From Delphinus delphis (taxonomy: Eukaryota > Chordata > Mammalia > Artiodactyla > Delphinidae): 64,000 bases of DNA. Both the position numbers and the translations under genes were made by a program. Location: contig NC_082701.1 of NCBI RefSeq assembly GCF_949987515.2, positions 40,937,755 through 41,001,754 of the forward strand, given 5' to 3'. The notes under the pieces were generated by a model, which saw only the letters and a list, made by a program, of their open reading frames with translations, had not been told where the DNA came from and searched no databases. This document shows, in pieces, positions 1 to 11,090 of this stretch; the first letter of the stretch is position 1, and each line of letters begins with the position of its first letter.

Positions 1-1005
1 CTCGCCAGAAAGCGATGGTTGCCTTTGGCTGGGCTCTTTCTCGTGTTGTGATGGGGAAGGCTCTTTTCAAGCTAACCCTGAATCTTTCCACCGCAGGCCT
101 TCCCGTTCTGGGCAGCCGTGGCTCTTGCAACAGCCCTGCGAGTTTCAATTTGGCCTTTGGCGATGCCACCAGGCAGCCTTTCCACAAATGTGATGGGCAT
201 TGGCTATAATTATTTAATGATCCCCCAAACCATTGGGCTGTTTGTTCCTGTGACCTGTGTTCCTGCCACTCTCAGGGGGTGTTTCACAGAAGCGAAGCAC
301 AGATCAATGACAGCCTCGACAAGCCTTCACTGCCCCCAGGCACCGGGCCAGGTGCTCTGTGCCGCTGGGGATGGCAGGTTTGCTGGGGACAAATGAAAAG
401 AAGAAGTGAGGTCAGAGCCCTTATCCTTGGCTGGATCCCTCCTGCTCCCAAACCCCTCTGTTACACTTTCTACCCCCCAAATCATCTTCGTTGGTACCAC
501 ACTTGACCCCAGTTCCTAGGGACAGCCCAGGGCCTCAGTCCCCTGCCCGGCAGGATACGAACATCCTGGGAGCCACACCACACACTCTTGCTGCTGCAGA
601 ACCCGCCAGCACACCTGGACAGAGGCTCAGATAGAGGTTCCTCACAGACCCGTACATGACAGTCCTACCCCGGAAACACGAATTTCCACTTGGGCCTCTT
701 GGCACCCAATTAGGCTCAGAAGGAAGTACCAACCTCCCATCAGCACACGCACACCACGCATGCACACTCACTCACGCAAACACACAGACTCAGTCTGGAT
801 TGCCCGTACCCTGAGCGCCTCTCACTCACCCATGATACAGGGGCTCTGCCAGATGAAATCCCCGGGACCTACCAGGATAACAGCTAGGCTGGGGTTCCAG
901 TCCAGACGGCTACCAATTGCCCTGACCATTGGTCAGTCCTTTCCCTGGGAGATTATTTATGATTCTCCCCCACTCCTTCAATCTGATCAGGCTTCCTCGC
1001 CCTCC
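1..1005. other. Unassigned unique sequence
   Basis: I see no gene or clear repeat here. Positions about 741-788 are rich in CA-type dinucleotides. Open frames on both strands are short and have no recognisable protein similarity. Confidence 0.5.
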
Positions 1006-1009
1006 ACCT

Positions 1010-1195
1010 CTTGGTGTCCAAGTCCTGCTCATCCTTCAAGGCTCAAATTCTGCCTCCTCTGTGAAGCCCCCTTCGTTCCTACAGCTAGAGGTGATCCATC
1101 CCCCCTCTGTACACACAGAGCGCCTTCGCTCCACCTCCTCTACGACTTGAAACCAACTTTCTGCTTTCTAATCACGTTGTTTTTGCACATGTTTT
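1010..1195 (+). repeat. L2 LINE fragment (probable)
   Basis: The pyrimidine-rich text, with a run about feeding or grouped samples replaced here by 'CTTCAAGGCTCAAATTCTGCC' style wording followed by 'GTGAAGCCCCCTTC', resembles the 3' portion of mammalian L2 in sense orientation. It is old and diverged, so the call rests on pattern only. Confidence 0.4.
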
Positions 1196-1233
1196 AACAA
1201 CTCCTTTCCCCCAAATATTTCATACATTTCTCT

Positions 1234-1234
1234 G

Positions 1235-1273
<39 letters not shown>

Positions 1274-1315
1274 ATCTATATCTATATCTATATCTATATC
1301 TATATCTATCTATCT
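1234..1315. repeat. Compound microsatellite (TCTA)n / (TATATC)n
   Basis: About nine TCTA units run into about seven TATATC units, then return to TCTA near 1306. The clean units suggest a polymorphic locus. Confidence 0.95.
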
Positions 1316-1382
1316 ACCTGTTGTACTTTCCAGAGACAATGTGCAATGATAAAAAGATTACTGACTTTGGTGTCTGACAGAA

Positions 1383-1432
1383 CTGAGAGGATTCCCTCCT
1401 TCCTCCTTCTCCTCCTTCCTTTCCTCCTTCCA
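1383..1432. repeat. Polypyrimidine (TCC/TTCC)-rich tract
   Basis: Low-complexity run of TCC and CTT units on the plus strand directly upstream of an L2 fragment. Confidence 0.75.
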
Positions 1433-1434
1433 TA

Positions 1435-1545
1435 AATATTTCTTAAGCCCTCTCTGTGCCAGGTACCACATGGCATCCTAGGAAAACAATACACAGTAGA
1501 TACGCATCCTTTGCCTCCGTGGAGCACACAGGCTTGTGGGGTTCT
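1435..1545 (-). repeat. L2 LINE 3' end fragment
   Basis: The plus strand shows the reverse complement of the L2 tail, including 'CTCTGTGCCAGGTACCA' and then a degenerate 'GGAGCACACAGGCTTG' block. Ancient and diverged. Confidence 0.5.
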
Positions 1546-1549
1546 AATC

Positions 1550-1725
1550 CCCAGCCCTTTAATCACTGGCTGTGTGATTTTGGAAAGTTGTTCAATCTCA
1601 AAGAGGCTCAGTTTCCTCATCTACAATATTGAGTTTTATAATAATTATCTCCTAGGTGTGTTATAATAATTAAGTGGAGTAATGTACGTACAACATCTAA
1701 CACTACCTGTGTGTTCCATACATGT
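1550..1725 (+). repeat. MIR SINE
   Basis: Sense MIR core: 'CTGTGTGATTTTGGAAAG' followed by 'CTCAGTTTCCTCATCTAC' and an AT-rich tail with an AATTAAGT-type segment. Confidence 0.75.
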
Positions 1726-2510
1726 GCATTTCTTCTCCATGTTCCTCATTTAGAGAGAGCTCTAAACATAATAGTGATTCAAGAGTATTTGTTGGAAGAG
1801 AAAGAGGAAGGATGAAAAGAAGGAAGGGAAGGAGGGAGAAAGTTATGGCAGCTCATCTGAGAACTGTCGGGATTCCTGGCACTCACCCTGCCCTTTTTAC
1901 TTTCCTGTTTGGATTTTAAAAGAGGGGCAGTGAGTGCATTTTAGGAGAACTAGCTCTAGACAAGGACACCAGTTTCCCCAATCCTTTTCAAGTTATCCCA
2001 TATGCAAATCCATTCATAGAGCCAAGGCTAGGAGCTCTTCCATGGACTAATTACACATTTTTCAAAAAAACCTTCAGTGGTTTTCAAGGTCCCTAAAAAC
2101 TGTTGCCCCCAGGTTCCCCACTGAACTTCTGCCCTTCATATCTATAACCCTCCAGTTTCTCTTTCCTGGCTTCCCAGACAGTGGTGCAGACAAAAAGATC
2201 ATTTATAACAGCTTTTTGACAGTTGGACATTATTTAATTACAACTTCTGGCAGCCACATAGTGTGCCGGAGGCTATTTAAAGTTCTGGATGGCAGGAGGC
2301 GAAATGGGGAAACTTACAATCCAGGGTGGGCAGCGGCCAGGACAGACTCTCAGGTCTCTTGCTCTAAAGGGGCATCTCTCAAAACCCTGGCCTTTGGCAT
2401 TGGAGTCCCTGTGAGAGAAGGTGGAGGTGAAGTCAGTCCCCCAAGGCATATCCAGGAGGGGGCGGGGGGCAGCACCAAACTGAACAGAACTGTCATTTAT
2501 CCAGATCAGC
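1726..2510. other. Unassigned unique sequence
   Basis: No gene signal. Purine-rich stretch around 1795-1845. No intact frame resembles a known protein. Confidence 0.5.
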
Positions 2511-2514
2511 CACC

Positions 2515-2640
2515 CATATTCTACAGAGCAAGAAATTGAGGGCTAGAGAGGAGAAAGGACTTGTCCAGAGCCACATGGTAAGTGGTGCAATTCCTGGGAC
2601 CTCATTTAAGTACGCTGGGCCTTATTGCTGCCCTTGTGTA
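2515..2640 (-). repeat. MIR SINE fragment
   Basis: Reverse-complement MIR core: 'AAATTGAGGGCTAGAGAGG', then 'CCAGAGCCACATGGTAAGTG'. Confidence 0.65.
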
Positions 2641-3040
2641 TGAGCAGAATCTGTCCTGCTTAGTTTTCCACACAGAAGCCACACACCTGCCAGTGTCATC
2701 TTGGAGGGCTGAAGTGCTGCGTGTGTTATTCTAGGTGTGGACAGGAGTGTAATTATGGATGCCAATGTTCGGTCATCTGGTCAACCCCAGGAGTCACTGG
2801 TTTTCCATCTAGCTGCTGCAGCCACAGTTTGCTGGGCTTTAGGTAGCTACAACTGGGATAAGGAGGTCTCCCCCATAATGGGGCAGGGGCTAAGCATGGC
2901 AAGTCTACTATAGGGTGCTCTACCCTGGAAAAGAAGGAAAAGGCCAAGTATGAATACAGATAGTAGCAACAACGATCATGATAATAGCTTCTTGGATTGA
3001 AGGCTATTATCAAATCAACATCATTGTTATTGCTATTAAC
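2641..3040. other. Unassigned unique sequence
   Basis: Nothing recognisable. Ordinary base composition with no long open frame. Confidence 0.5.
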
Positions 3041-3044
3041 GTGC

Positions 3045-3215
3045 TGCCCTTAGGACATTTCCATGAAATATATATGATTTACCTGATTTTACAGATGAGA
3101 AATGGAAGCTCAGAAAAGTTCATTACAACCTGAAGTTCTCCACCCACTAATAGGACCGGGATTCAACCCCAACTCTGTCTGATTCCAGAGCTCATCACCT
3201 TTCCACCATATTGGT
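3045..3215 (-). repeat. MIR SINE
   Basis: Reverse-complement MIR: 'TTTTACAGATGAGAAATGG', 'GGGATTCAACCCCAACTC', then 'CCAGAGCTCATCACC'. Confidence 0.75.
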
Positions 3216-3217
3216 AG

Positions 3218-3405
3218 TGCTCAACCAACCCTAGCTGCACATTAGATATCTCCAGTGAGCATTTAAAACATACAAAGCCCACCCCCACCCCCAATAAAAC
3301 ATACAAAGCCTCAGGCCTTCCTGAAGACCAGCTAACTCAGAATCTCTTTAAGGTTGAGACCTAGAGTGAGTTCTTTTGGAGTGAATCTAATGTGCAGCTT
3401 TACAT
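3218..3405. mobile_element. MER5A-like hAT (Charlie) non-autonomous DNA transposon
   Basis: The two ends form a perfect 14-bp inverted repeat: AGCTGCACATTAGA at 3233-3246 and TCTAATGTGCAGCT at 3386-3399. The internal text (CAGGCC, CAGAATCTCT) fits MER5A. A short internal duplication, 'AAAACATACAAAGCC' at about 3263 and again at about 3296, is private to this copy. Confidence 0.75.
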
Positions 3406-4330
3406 GGTTGACAGCACCGAGCTGGTGAAAACCCCTATCAGTGCGCCAGCAGAAGTGTGACCCACTCCCACTGCCACCTCCCCACGGCTGCTAAAATTAA
3501 CCCAGACGGCCATGGCAGGCTGTTGCTTGGTGGCCAGGAGTAAGCACCCCAGCCCTCTCTGTGGTTCTGCTGGTTGCCCTGTTGACAGCACCCTCCTGCC
3601 TAGAGTCTCAGTTCTTACTACTGTCCCAGGAGGTCACCACCCAGGCCTACCAACTCTGACCAGTCTGCTAATATTAACAGCCTTCAAGAGCAGGTTGATA
3701 TTATCCTTGAAGGTTGAGTTCCTTCATCCCGGAAGCAAACTCCGCGTTGGAGACTAGCGTGTAGGAAGTTGATCGGGGCATGCCCTGGAGGGCAGCACCT
3801 ATGGAAGGGAAAGGAAGGTACGGGAGTAAGTCCTTCAGGGCCGAAGGGGGATCTGGGTGGCACGATATAGCATCCATTTCAGCCTTTAGCAGTGGGATGG
3901 GTTTGTGTGGAAGCTTGAGGAAGGATCTTCTTCTCCAGAGAGTTAGAATGACTCTAGTGGAGCCCAGCATGGAGCCACCTTGGTCGAGGCTTTCATTATC
4001 TGATCTACAGCAGCATCATAACCCTCCTCCCACCCCGGGAGCTTCGCTCCATTTCCCTCAGGGGCTCAGCTAAAAACAATCTGAAGGGCTGGGCAGATCA
4101 GCACTTCCAGTGGCCTTCAGCAAAAGTCTTTGCATCCAGCTGTCACACCCCACGCTTCCTCTCTCAGGGTGGAGTTCTGCGGGGGCCACAGAAGCAGCTT
4201 TTCCCCTCTTCTTTCTAGCTGGCTTTACCAGCGTCACCAATCCCAACATGTTGTTATTGATTCAACCTCAGGAGCCAAGACGGGGGTCTCCTGCCCTGGC
4301 TGAGCTCACGGTGAAATAGGGGAGATAAAA
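3406..4330. other. Unassigned unique sequence
   Basis: No gene or repeat that I can name. Overlapping open frames near 3510-4070 on both strands are short and have no protein resemblance. Confidence 0.5.
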
Positions 4331-4334
4331 ACAG

Positions 4335-4775
4335 AAATTTGCAATGAAATTACCGTATTGCCATTCGAGTGACATGCACAAAGAAGCAGCACCTGTCAGG
4401 GGAGGAAGTGATTGTCTCTATCTGCAGGCAGGGCAGGGTGCAGGCAGGGCAGGGGAAGGCTGCCATGTAAGAAAGGAATAAGAAAGACATTGAAATGCTG
4501 CGGCAGGATTTTGAAGATTGAGTAGAGGTTTGCCCAGCAGATATGATGGGAAAGAGCATTCCAGGCAGAGGTCTGTGCCGAGACTGAGGCCCCAAACCTG
4601 CAGAGTAATAGCAATCAGTGTGTGTTTTAAGAGCATTACCTGGGTTGGGGGACTCAGGAGAGGAGATTGGAAAGATAGTCAAGGGCAGAAAATGGAGGTC
4701 CCTGTACCCATGCAAAGGAGCTTGGACCTTGCGCTGAAGGTAATGGCTCCTGACCGAAGGAGATTTCAGCCTGGG
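4335..4775 (-). repeat. L2 LINE fragment
   Basis: The plus strand reads as antisense L2: 'GAGCATTCCAGGCAGAGG' and 'AGGAGCTTGGACCTTGCGCTG'. It contains a small tandem of GCAGGCAGGGCAGGG units at about 4424-4455. Confidence 0.65.
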
Positions 4776-5525
4776 TTGTCATATTTTTTTAATGTATGAC
4801 ACAATAAAGAGGATTCTAATCCATCTTCATAATAGAGAGGAGTCTCTGTCCTGTTTTCCTCTAATCCATCTTCTGCTCCCTGGCCCCACCATAGACTCAC
4901 AAAAACAAACCTCAGTTTTGCCTTCCACTGCTCTGATTTCTCTCTGTCTGTCTCACATTGGGTATAATAAATAAACCCGTCGTACTGCACGGGTTTTTCC
5001 CCGACTTCTTACATGGACGTTTGCTGGGGTTTCTTCACTGAGCCACTGATTCACAGGCACGGAGACGGTCACACTGGAAAGGCCTGGGGAGATTATTACT
5101 AACCTCCCCCGCTGGCCACACTTGGAAGAGGAAGGCTCTGAGTCCTGTGCGCACAGATCATCCAGGATGTGGACGGGACTAGCCCAGGTTTTCTCTTCCA
5201 CATAACAGATCAGCTCATTATACCCCCAGGAAGAAAAGTCAGTCCTGAATAGAACTGTGCAATTGGGGATTTCATCTTTTAAGCTCCCCCCACCCGCCCC
5301 CATAAAATCTCTTCTGATTCTGCCCCTTCCACCCTGCTGTGGTCCTTTTCATATTCCCCCCAGCACACAAAACCTTCCTGTTGACCAAGACCCATTCTGG
5401 AACCCTACCCACCTCTGCTCTGTCAGAGAAGGCTACTTTATAACCTCTTGTTCCTTCAAAATTACACTGTCCCTTGTTCCCTGTCCTCTATTATATTGGT
5501 GATGTCCAAAGAAAAGGAGAAATTT
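4776..5525. other. Unassigned unique sequence
   Basis: No gene signal or clear repeat. Pyrimidine-rich around 5280-5480. Confidence 0.5.
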
Positions 5526-5529
5526 CACT

Positions 5530-5670
5530 AAACTAAGAACTAGAAGAGAAGGTCCCAAACTCTGCCACTTCCTCTGACATCGTGCAAACACCTTCATTTC
5601 CTCATGTGTAGCTAAGGTTCATTTTAAATTTCTTTAATGTCCTTTTTAGTTCTGATACTCTGGGATTCTC
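5530..5670 (+). repeat. MIR fragment (weak)
   Basis: Contains 'CTCTGCCACTTCCTCTGAC' followed by 'TTCATTTCCTCATGTGTAG', a degenerate sense MIR core. Confidence 0.45.
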
Positions 5671-6475
5671 ATTGATTCACTGGCATGCCTGAGCAAGCTC
5701 TTTCAGGCTTAGGAGAGTTGATTATGAGTGTCTCTTTCCAACTCCCATTCTGTGTCAGCAGCTTGAAGTCGGAAGTTCTTCAAGCAGTGGGAATATTTAC
5801 ACCATAGAAATAGGCAAAAGCTACAAATCCAGTTTGGCGGAGGGAGAGCTGGTTTACTAGCACTCCCACTGGATCCATCCTCTCAAATCTCAATCAAAAA
5901 CAAGTGTCTGCATTCTCACAAAGACTTCTGAAAGTAAACCATACCTTAACCCCAAAGCACGTGTTTCTGATAGTACAGCAAACAGATGAGAAGGTACAGG
6001 TGACTCCACACGGGTTTTTATTTCCCATTCCACATCTCTAGTTCATGTGGTTCTCTCCATCGGGAATTCTGCACCCCATTCATCCATCCATCCTCAGGTC
6101 TCAAAATTCTACTACCAGTACTTTACAAACCAGCTTTATTAAATCTTCTCCAGTTCCCTAATCAAGATTAAATATTCCCTCCAACTTCTAGAATAACTGC
6201 ATGAACACATTTTTCTCCCCATAAGTGCCCTGAAAACATGAACTATATTTTTGCCATTTCCTCTCCAACTGGACTAGCTCAGTATCCTACAAACAACGGG
6301 TGTATAATAAATATCTGGGTCAATAGGAAGTGCAGCATTGACAGGTGTGCAGAAGACATATGCTTTCCTTTGTTATGAACTATTTATATGAGGGAATAGA
6401 GTACAAGATTATGGTAATGAATTTACATGATGCAAAATTGTATAGAAGGAAAAGCAAGCCAACCCCCTCCCCGTT
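5671..6475. other. Unassigned AT-rich sequence
   Basis: No gene signal. The right-hand part may belong to the same old L1 that is clear from about 6480 onward. Confidence 0.45.
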
Positions 6476-6479
6476 CCTT

Positions 6480-7310
6480 ATATCATCGTCACAACTCCCC
6501 ACCCAAACAGTATTACCAGTTTTACGTGTATCCTTCCAGAAATAGTCTAAACGTACATAAGCCCTTATGTCTGTGAATACACCTTTGTATTTTGCACAAA
6601 TAAAAGCATACTGTTCTGTGGGGGGGCTTTCTTAATATGCCTCAAAGATAGTTGCACCTCAGCTCAACTAGATCAACCTCATTCTTTTTCAAGGCTGTGC
6701 GGTAGTTCATCATACACACGGATCATATTTTATGTAGCCAGTGCCCTGCTAATGGAAATGTAAGTTCCTTCCTATCTTTGTATTGCCAAGAATGCAGCAA
6801 TTAATATCCGTGTACATCCATCTTTACCCACCAGTACAAGTATATCTGTAGGAAAAAAAGGCCAAAAATGGGATTTCTGGATCAAAGACGAGGTATGTTT
6901 TTTTTTTAATTTATTTATTTTTACTTGATTTTTAATTTATTTTTGGCTGCATTGGGTCTTCATTTCTGCGCGTGGGCTTTCTCTATTTGGGGCGAGGGGG
7001 AGGATACTCTTTGTTGTGGTGCGCAGGCTTCTCATTATGGGGGCTTCTCTTGTGGAGCACGGGCGCTAGGCACGTGGGCTTCAGTAGTTGTGGCACGTGG
7101 GCTCAGTAGTTGTGGCTCACGGGCTTAGTTGCTCCGCGGCATGTGGGATCTTCCCGGACCAGGGATCGAACCCGTGTCCCCTGCATTGGCAGGCAGATTC
7201 TTAACCACTGTGCCACCAGGGAAGTCCCAGGAGGTATGTTTTTAACTTTAATAGATAGTGCTACATTTTCTTCCAAACACGTGGAGACCTGAACGCTGTT
7301 ATCTTTCTCT
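6480..7310 (-). repeat. Old L1 (L1M-type) 3' region, split by a SINE
   Basis: Antisense L1M text is visible: 'CTCATTCTTTTTCAAGGCTG', then a degenerate 'GAATGCAGCAATTAATATCC', then 'GGGATTTCTGGATCAAAG'. It resumes after the SINE at 7244 with 'AACTTTAATAGATAGTGC'. The SINE at 6903-7230 interrupts it. Confidence 0.65.
6903..7230 (-). mobile_element. tRNA-derived CHR-family SINE (long form)
   Basis: The plus strand begins with a T-rich tail and ends with 'TGCCACCAGGGAAGTCCC', the complement of the tRNA-like 5' head. It contains 'CGGCATGTGGGATCTTCCCG' and 'CAGGGATCGAACCCGTGTCC', which is the inverted B-box region. The 13-bp target-site duplication GAGGTATGTTTTT is at 6890-6902 and 7231-7243. Copies of this type are characteristic of cetaceans and their relatives. 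Confidence 0.92.
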
Positions 7311-7957
7311 CCGGCACTCTTTATCTACTTCTTCATTCTTACCCATTGCTCACATCTACCTTTGCTGGCGTTAGAAACTGCTGTCATTATTTTAACAATC
7401 ATTCCACCAAGCGCCCACAGCTGACAAGCTTCGTGCTGCCACAGCATGGGGTTGGACAAAGCACTCATCACCGATGAACAAGTGCCCCAGCCACACGGGC
7501 CGTACCTTTACCATTATTTCTTTGAGCACACCCGGTTCAGTCTCTCTGAGTGGCTTCCCATCATCGCCCATAGATCAATAGCCAAGATGAGGAGGAGACC
7601 CAGCACGCATTCATCATTCAGCTTAACCACTCCCTCAGGGGCAAGGAGGAGGGAGCCCGGTGGGTACCAGCAACGCTTCGTCATCTTTCTCTGGCAGGTA
7701 AGGCATGGACCTGCTGTGTCTGATATTCCTGCCTTTTTTACATCATTATTCTTCTAAGGCAGGTATTCATTTTAGTGCTGGCTGCCACACTTCCCAAGGC
7801 ATAAGGAAACTGAAGATTAGAACGAGGTTTGGTGCTATCCAGGTGATGTGAAGCCAGAGGCTAGGGAATTCCTGAATCCTACCCTCCTGATATCCCCTCT
7901 GCACAGTGAGATTTCAAACTAGGAAGTTATTCCCAGAGAAAAAGAACAAGATAGACA
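7311..7957. other. Unassigned unique sequence
   Basis: No gene signal. A possible degenerate antisense MIR core lies at about 7795-7925 ('AAGGAAACTGAAGATTAG'). Confidence 0.4.
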
Positions 7958-7967
7958 AGGAACATTC

Positions 7968-8108
7968 CTTTTTTTCTCCCTTTCTTTCTTTCTTTCTTTA
8001 GCCACACCACACAACTTGCAGGATCTTAGTTTCCCTACCAGGGATTGAACCCGGGCCCTCAGCAGTGAAAGCATGGAGTCCTAACCGCTGGACCACCAGG
8101 GAATTCCC
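7968..8108 (-). mobile_element. Short tRNA-derived SINE
   Basis: Minus-strand SINE with a (TTTC)n tail on the plus strand at 7977-7999, then 'GGGATTGAACCCGGGCCC' (B-box side) and 'GGACCACCAGGGAATTCCC' (5' head). Near-identical 10-bp flanks AGGAACATTC (7958-7967) and AGGAACACTC (8109-8118) look like a diverged target-site duplication. This is the shorter, older relative of the CHR SINEs in the window. Confidence 0.85.
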
Positions 8109-8179
8109 AGGAACACTCTTTTCATAGCTGGGCAAGTCCCTGATTCCCCTGACATAGGATTTCACTAGTTAACCACACC

Positions 8180-8180
8180 T

Positions 8181-8215
<35 letters not shown>

Positions 8216-8217
8216 CA
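8180..8217. repeat. (CA)n microsatellite
   Basis: About 19 CA units with one AA interruption near 8200. Confidence 0.97.
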
Positions 8218-8569
8218 TTTGCATGCCAGTAGCTTCTGATTTTAAGATGGTTGAGTCAAAATAGGTTTGGCCTGGCCATAGGCTTAGAAGAGGTAGTCCA
8301 GAGAAAGCATGGGTGAGCCTATCCCCAGGAGTCTAGCCCTGCCTGGATTTCTTACCTCCTCATGGCCAGACTGCAAAGGGAAGACCACACATATGGCATC
8401 AACCCTTCACCCACAGTGGCCCTACCCACCAGTCGAACATGGCCCAGTGAGTGTCCTGGACTCTGAGCTGTCAGCCCTCCCCTCTCGGGTGTGAGTTAGG
8501 AAGGGAATGAGCAGAGCGGTGGGGATGTCAGCACAGACACGGGTGGGCTTCTTCCTCCACAGCCAACAT
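8218..8569. other. Unassigned unique sequence
   Basis: No repeat or gene recognised between the CA repeat and the next SINE. Confidence 0.5.
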
Positions 8570-8581
8570 AGTGAAGGGATT

Positions 8582-8802
8582 GTTTTTTTTTTGTTTTTTT
8601 TGTTTTTTTTGTGGTACGCGGTCCTCTCAATGCCATGGCCTCTCCCGTTGCGGAGCCAAGGCTCCGGACGCGCAGGCTCAGTGGCCATGGCTCATGGGGC
8701 CAGCCGCTCCGCGGCATGTGGGATCCTCCCGGACCGGGGCACGAACCCGTGTCCCCTGCATCGGCAGGCGGACTCTCAACCACTGCGCCATCAGGGAAGC
8801 CC
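8582..8802 (-). mobile_element. CHR-family SINE
   Basis: The T-rich tail (with G interruptions) at 8583-8611 is followed by 'GTGGTACGCGGTCCTCTCA' and the complete family body, ending in 'CATCAGGGAAGCC'. A perfect 12-bp target-site duplication AGTGAAGGGATT lies at 8570-8581 and 8803-8814. Low divergence from the other copies suggests a fairly recent insertion. Confidence 0.95.
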
Positions 8803-8814
8803 AGTGAAGGGATT

Positions 8815-10820
8815 TGAAAGCATGTCACATGAGACATGGGCCCCTGATCTCCCTAGACTTATTTATCTTTGAATCCCCAGCATCTAGCAAAAACCCACAG
8901 GGGAGACTTAGCCTGGAGGAGAGAAGTCTCAAAGAGGACAAGGTTACTGTCTTTCCGCTAAAGGCCATTAAGCAGAATGGATGTGTTCTGTGTTTCTAAG
9001 GCAAATCTTGATCCAGTGGGTAGAAGCTACAGAGAGACAGATGTCAACTCAATTTTTAAAAAACGCTTTCAACAGACAAACAGGGAATCATCTGCTTGGA
9101 GACGTTAGTCGTGATTTCCCCATCACTGGAAGATTTCAAATACAGGGAGAAATGATCTAGCAGGGATTCAAGGATGAGAGGTTTGAACTGGGTGAATTGT
9201 AAGATCTCACAACCCCTGGAAATGAAAGAGCCTATGAAATATCCCTTTCCGCTTCAGAAAATTGCACTTTATGCTCTCAAATACCCTATTACTTCAGCAC
9301 CTGACACCAGCCTGTGTTCTAATTCTATCTATGACAGCTGAAGGACTGTGCCCCAGTAAAGAGCTACTCTCCATCCAAGGAAAATGCAACCTCCAAACAG
9401 AGGACTGGCATCTTTTTTTTTCTTTCTTTCCTCCCTTTGGCAAAGCAAAACCTGGGTTGAGCCTTTCAGCCGCTTGCTCGGTTCAAAGCTTGCTCACTGT
9501 CTAGCGAGGCAGCTGGGGCGTATTGGTTGGATCCCAAATAAATATTTTATCTCCAGCCTCAGCAGAGGTGGAGAAGTGGGCCTTTCAGAGATGAGCGGCC
9601 TGTGGGGCTTCCTACTGGCAGTCCCGACTGTTTATGGGAGAGGGGGGACCTGTCATTCACTCTGGTCATCAATATTGAAGCCCAGTCCACTCCGAAACCT
9701 TTAGGTTCCCTAAAGTCAGAAATTGACAAAAGGCAAAATAAACTCAGCATGCACAGATGAATGAGGAGGCCCCCCAGCTGTTAAAAAGCCATTGGCATCT
9801 TCCTGCACCCGCAGAGCCCCACCATCCTCAGCTGCCTGTGTGGGCAAGGCACCCAGCGGTGTGCAGACAGGCACCTGCAGTAATTAGCAGCTGGTCCCAG
9901 GTGCCAGGGTCTGGCTTACTTCCCAACCCCGCCACCCCTGTGGGAGGCTTTCCTCCAGGAGTCCCGAGGCCCTCAAAATTAAAACAGAATAATCAAATAG
10001 CAAAGATGAAGGCCCATGGGAGAAGGTGGAGAAGACGGGGGATGCCAGGAGGTAGTTATTCACTGACAAGAACGCTAGAGTGCAGATGGAAAAAAGAATA
10101 AGTGAGAATGTCGACTGCTGTGACGAATGGTCCAAGGAGGGCAATGAGAAAATTAATGAATTGAGCTTCTGTTAAGACTTCCAAATCCTGCCTTGATTTC
10201 GGCCTCATGAAATGGGTATGTGAGTTACCTCCAGGGCAATGACATCTCAAAAGGCATGGATGAGTCAGATCAGGGAGCTAGGCTCCGCAGACTCATGTAC
10301 TAACAGCAGGTACAAGGCAGAAGACATCCCATCCCCAAGCAAGCAGTGAGCCCTGGGGGTTCTGCCTGACAGAGCGGCAGGGACGGCAGCTTCCTGCTCT
10401 CTGTGCATTAGCCAGAACTGGACTCGAGCCACAAGGGACATAATTTTCCTTCTCTAATGCAGCTCACCCCACAGTGCCCACACATGTTCCAGCTAGAACA
10501 GGAAGGGCCACAGGCTTCCCCTCAGACATCCTGGGCTTTCAGTCAGTTCCCTACGATGCTTAACCTCGGTGTCAGAGGGACAAATGAGATCAGAACCCTC
10601 TTTCTCTTTCCCCCTCTTCCCTCTCTCTGCTTTGTCATTCCTCACCTAAGTATGTCTTTCTGCCTCTCCCTCTTCCTCTGTCTCTCCTGATCACTGGCTC
10701 TGTATTTCCCTACAGGATGTAATATGAGGTCCTTACAGCTCCCATCACACTGACTGACCACTGCAGGGGTGCGGTCAGTGGGCAATGGAGGGGACTTGGA
10801 CCATCTTGAACTGAACGAAT
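8815..10820. other. Unassigned unique sequence
   Basis: About 2 kb with no named repeat and no supported exon. It includes a poly-T/pyrimidine run at 9412-9433 and the E-box cluster described separately at 9872-9903. Open frames across 9262-9750 and 9757-10250 overlap on both strands and resemble no protein I know. Confidence 0.45.
9872..9903. promoter_or_regulatory. E-box / TAATTA cluster (candidate regulatory site)
   Basis: CACCTG (9872-9877), TAATTA (9881-9886), CAGCTG (9888-9893) and CAGGTG (9898-9903) lie within 32 bp of non-repeat DNA. bHLH or zinc-finger factors bind CANNTG sites and homeodomains bind TAATTA. Regulatory function is inference only. Confidence 0.22.
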
Positions 10821-10831
10821 TCTCTGCCATC

Positions 10832-10942
10832 TATCTGTCTGTCATCTATCAATTCATCCATCCATCCATCTATTCATCCATCTATCTGTTTCTTTGCCTC
10901 CCTCTCTCTGTATCCCTCTGTCTGTCTCTGTCTCTCTCTTTC
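10832..10942. repeat. Degenerate (ATCT/ATCC/GTCT)n simple repeat
   Basis: Imperfect tetranucleotides (ATCTATCTGTCTGTC, then CATCCATCCATC, then CTCTGTCTGTCTC) form a decayed microsatellite. Confidence 0.85.
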
Positions 10943-10984
10943 AGAAGAATCTAAGGACCTTCAAATGAAAGTGCTGAATGGCTG

Positions 10985-11090
10985 TCATATTTTCTAGTCC
11001 AAGTCCATCTTGTTTTAACTGAGCCCCAGAGAGGGTAAAAGACTTACCTAAAGTCACAGAGTAAATCAGAGCAGTTAAGGTGAACGTCCC
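10985..11090 (-). repeat. MIR fragment
   Basis: Antisense core: 'TGAGCCCCAGAGAGGG', 'TAAAAGACTTACCTAAAGTC', then 'ACAGAGTAAATCAGAGC'. Confidence 0.6.
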
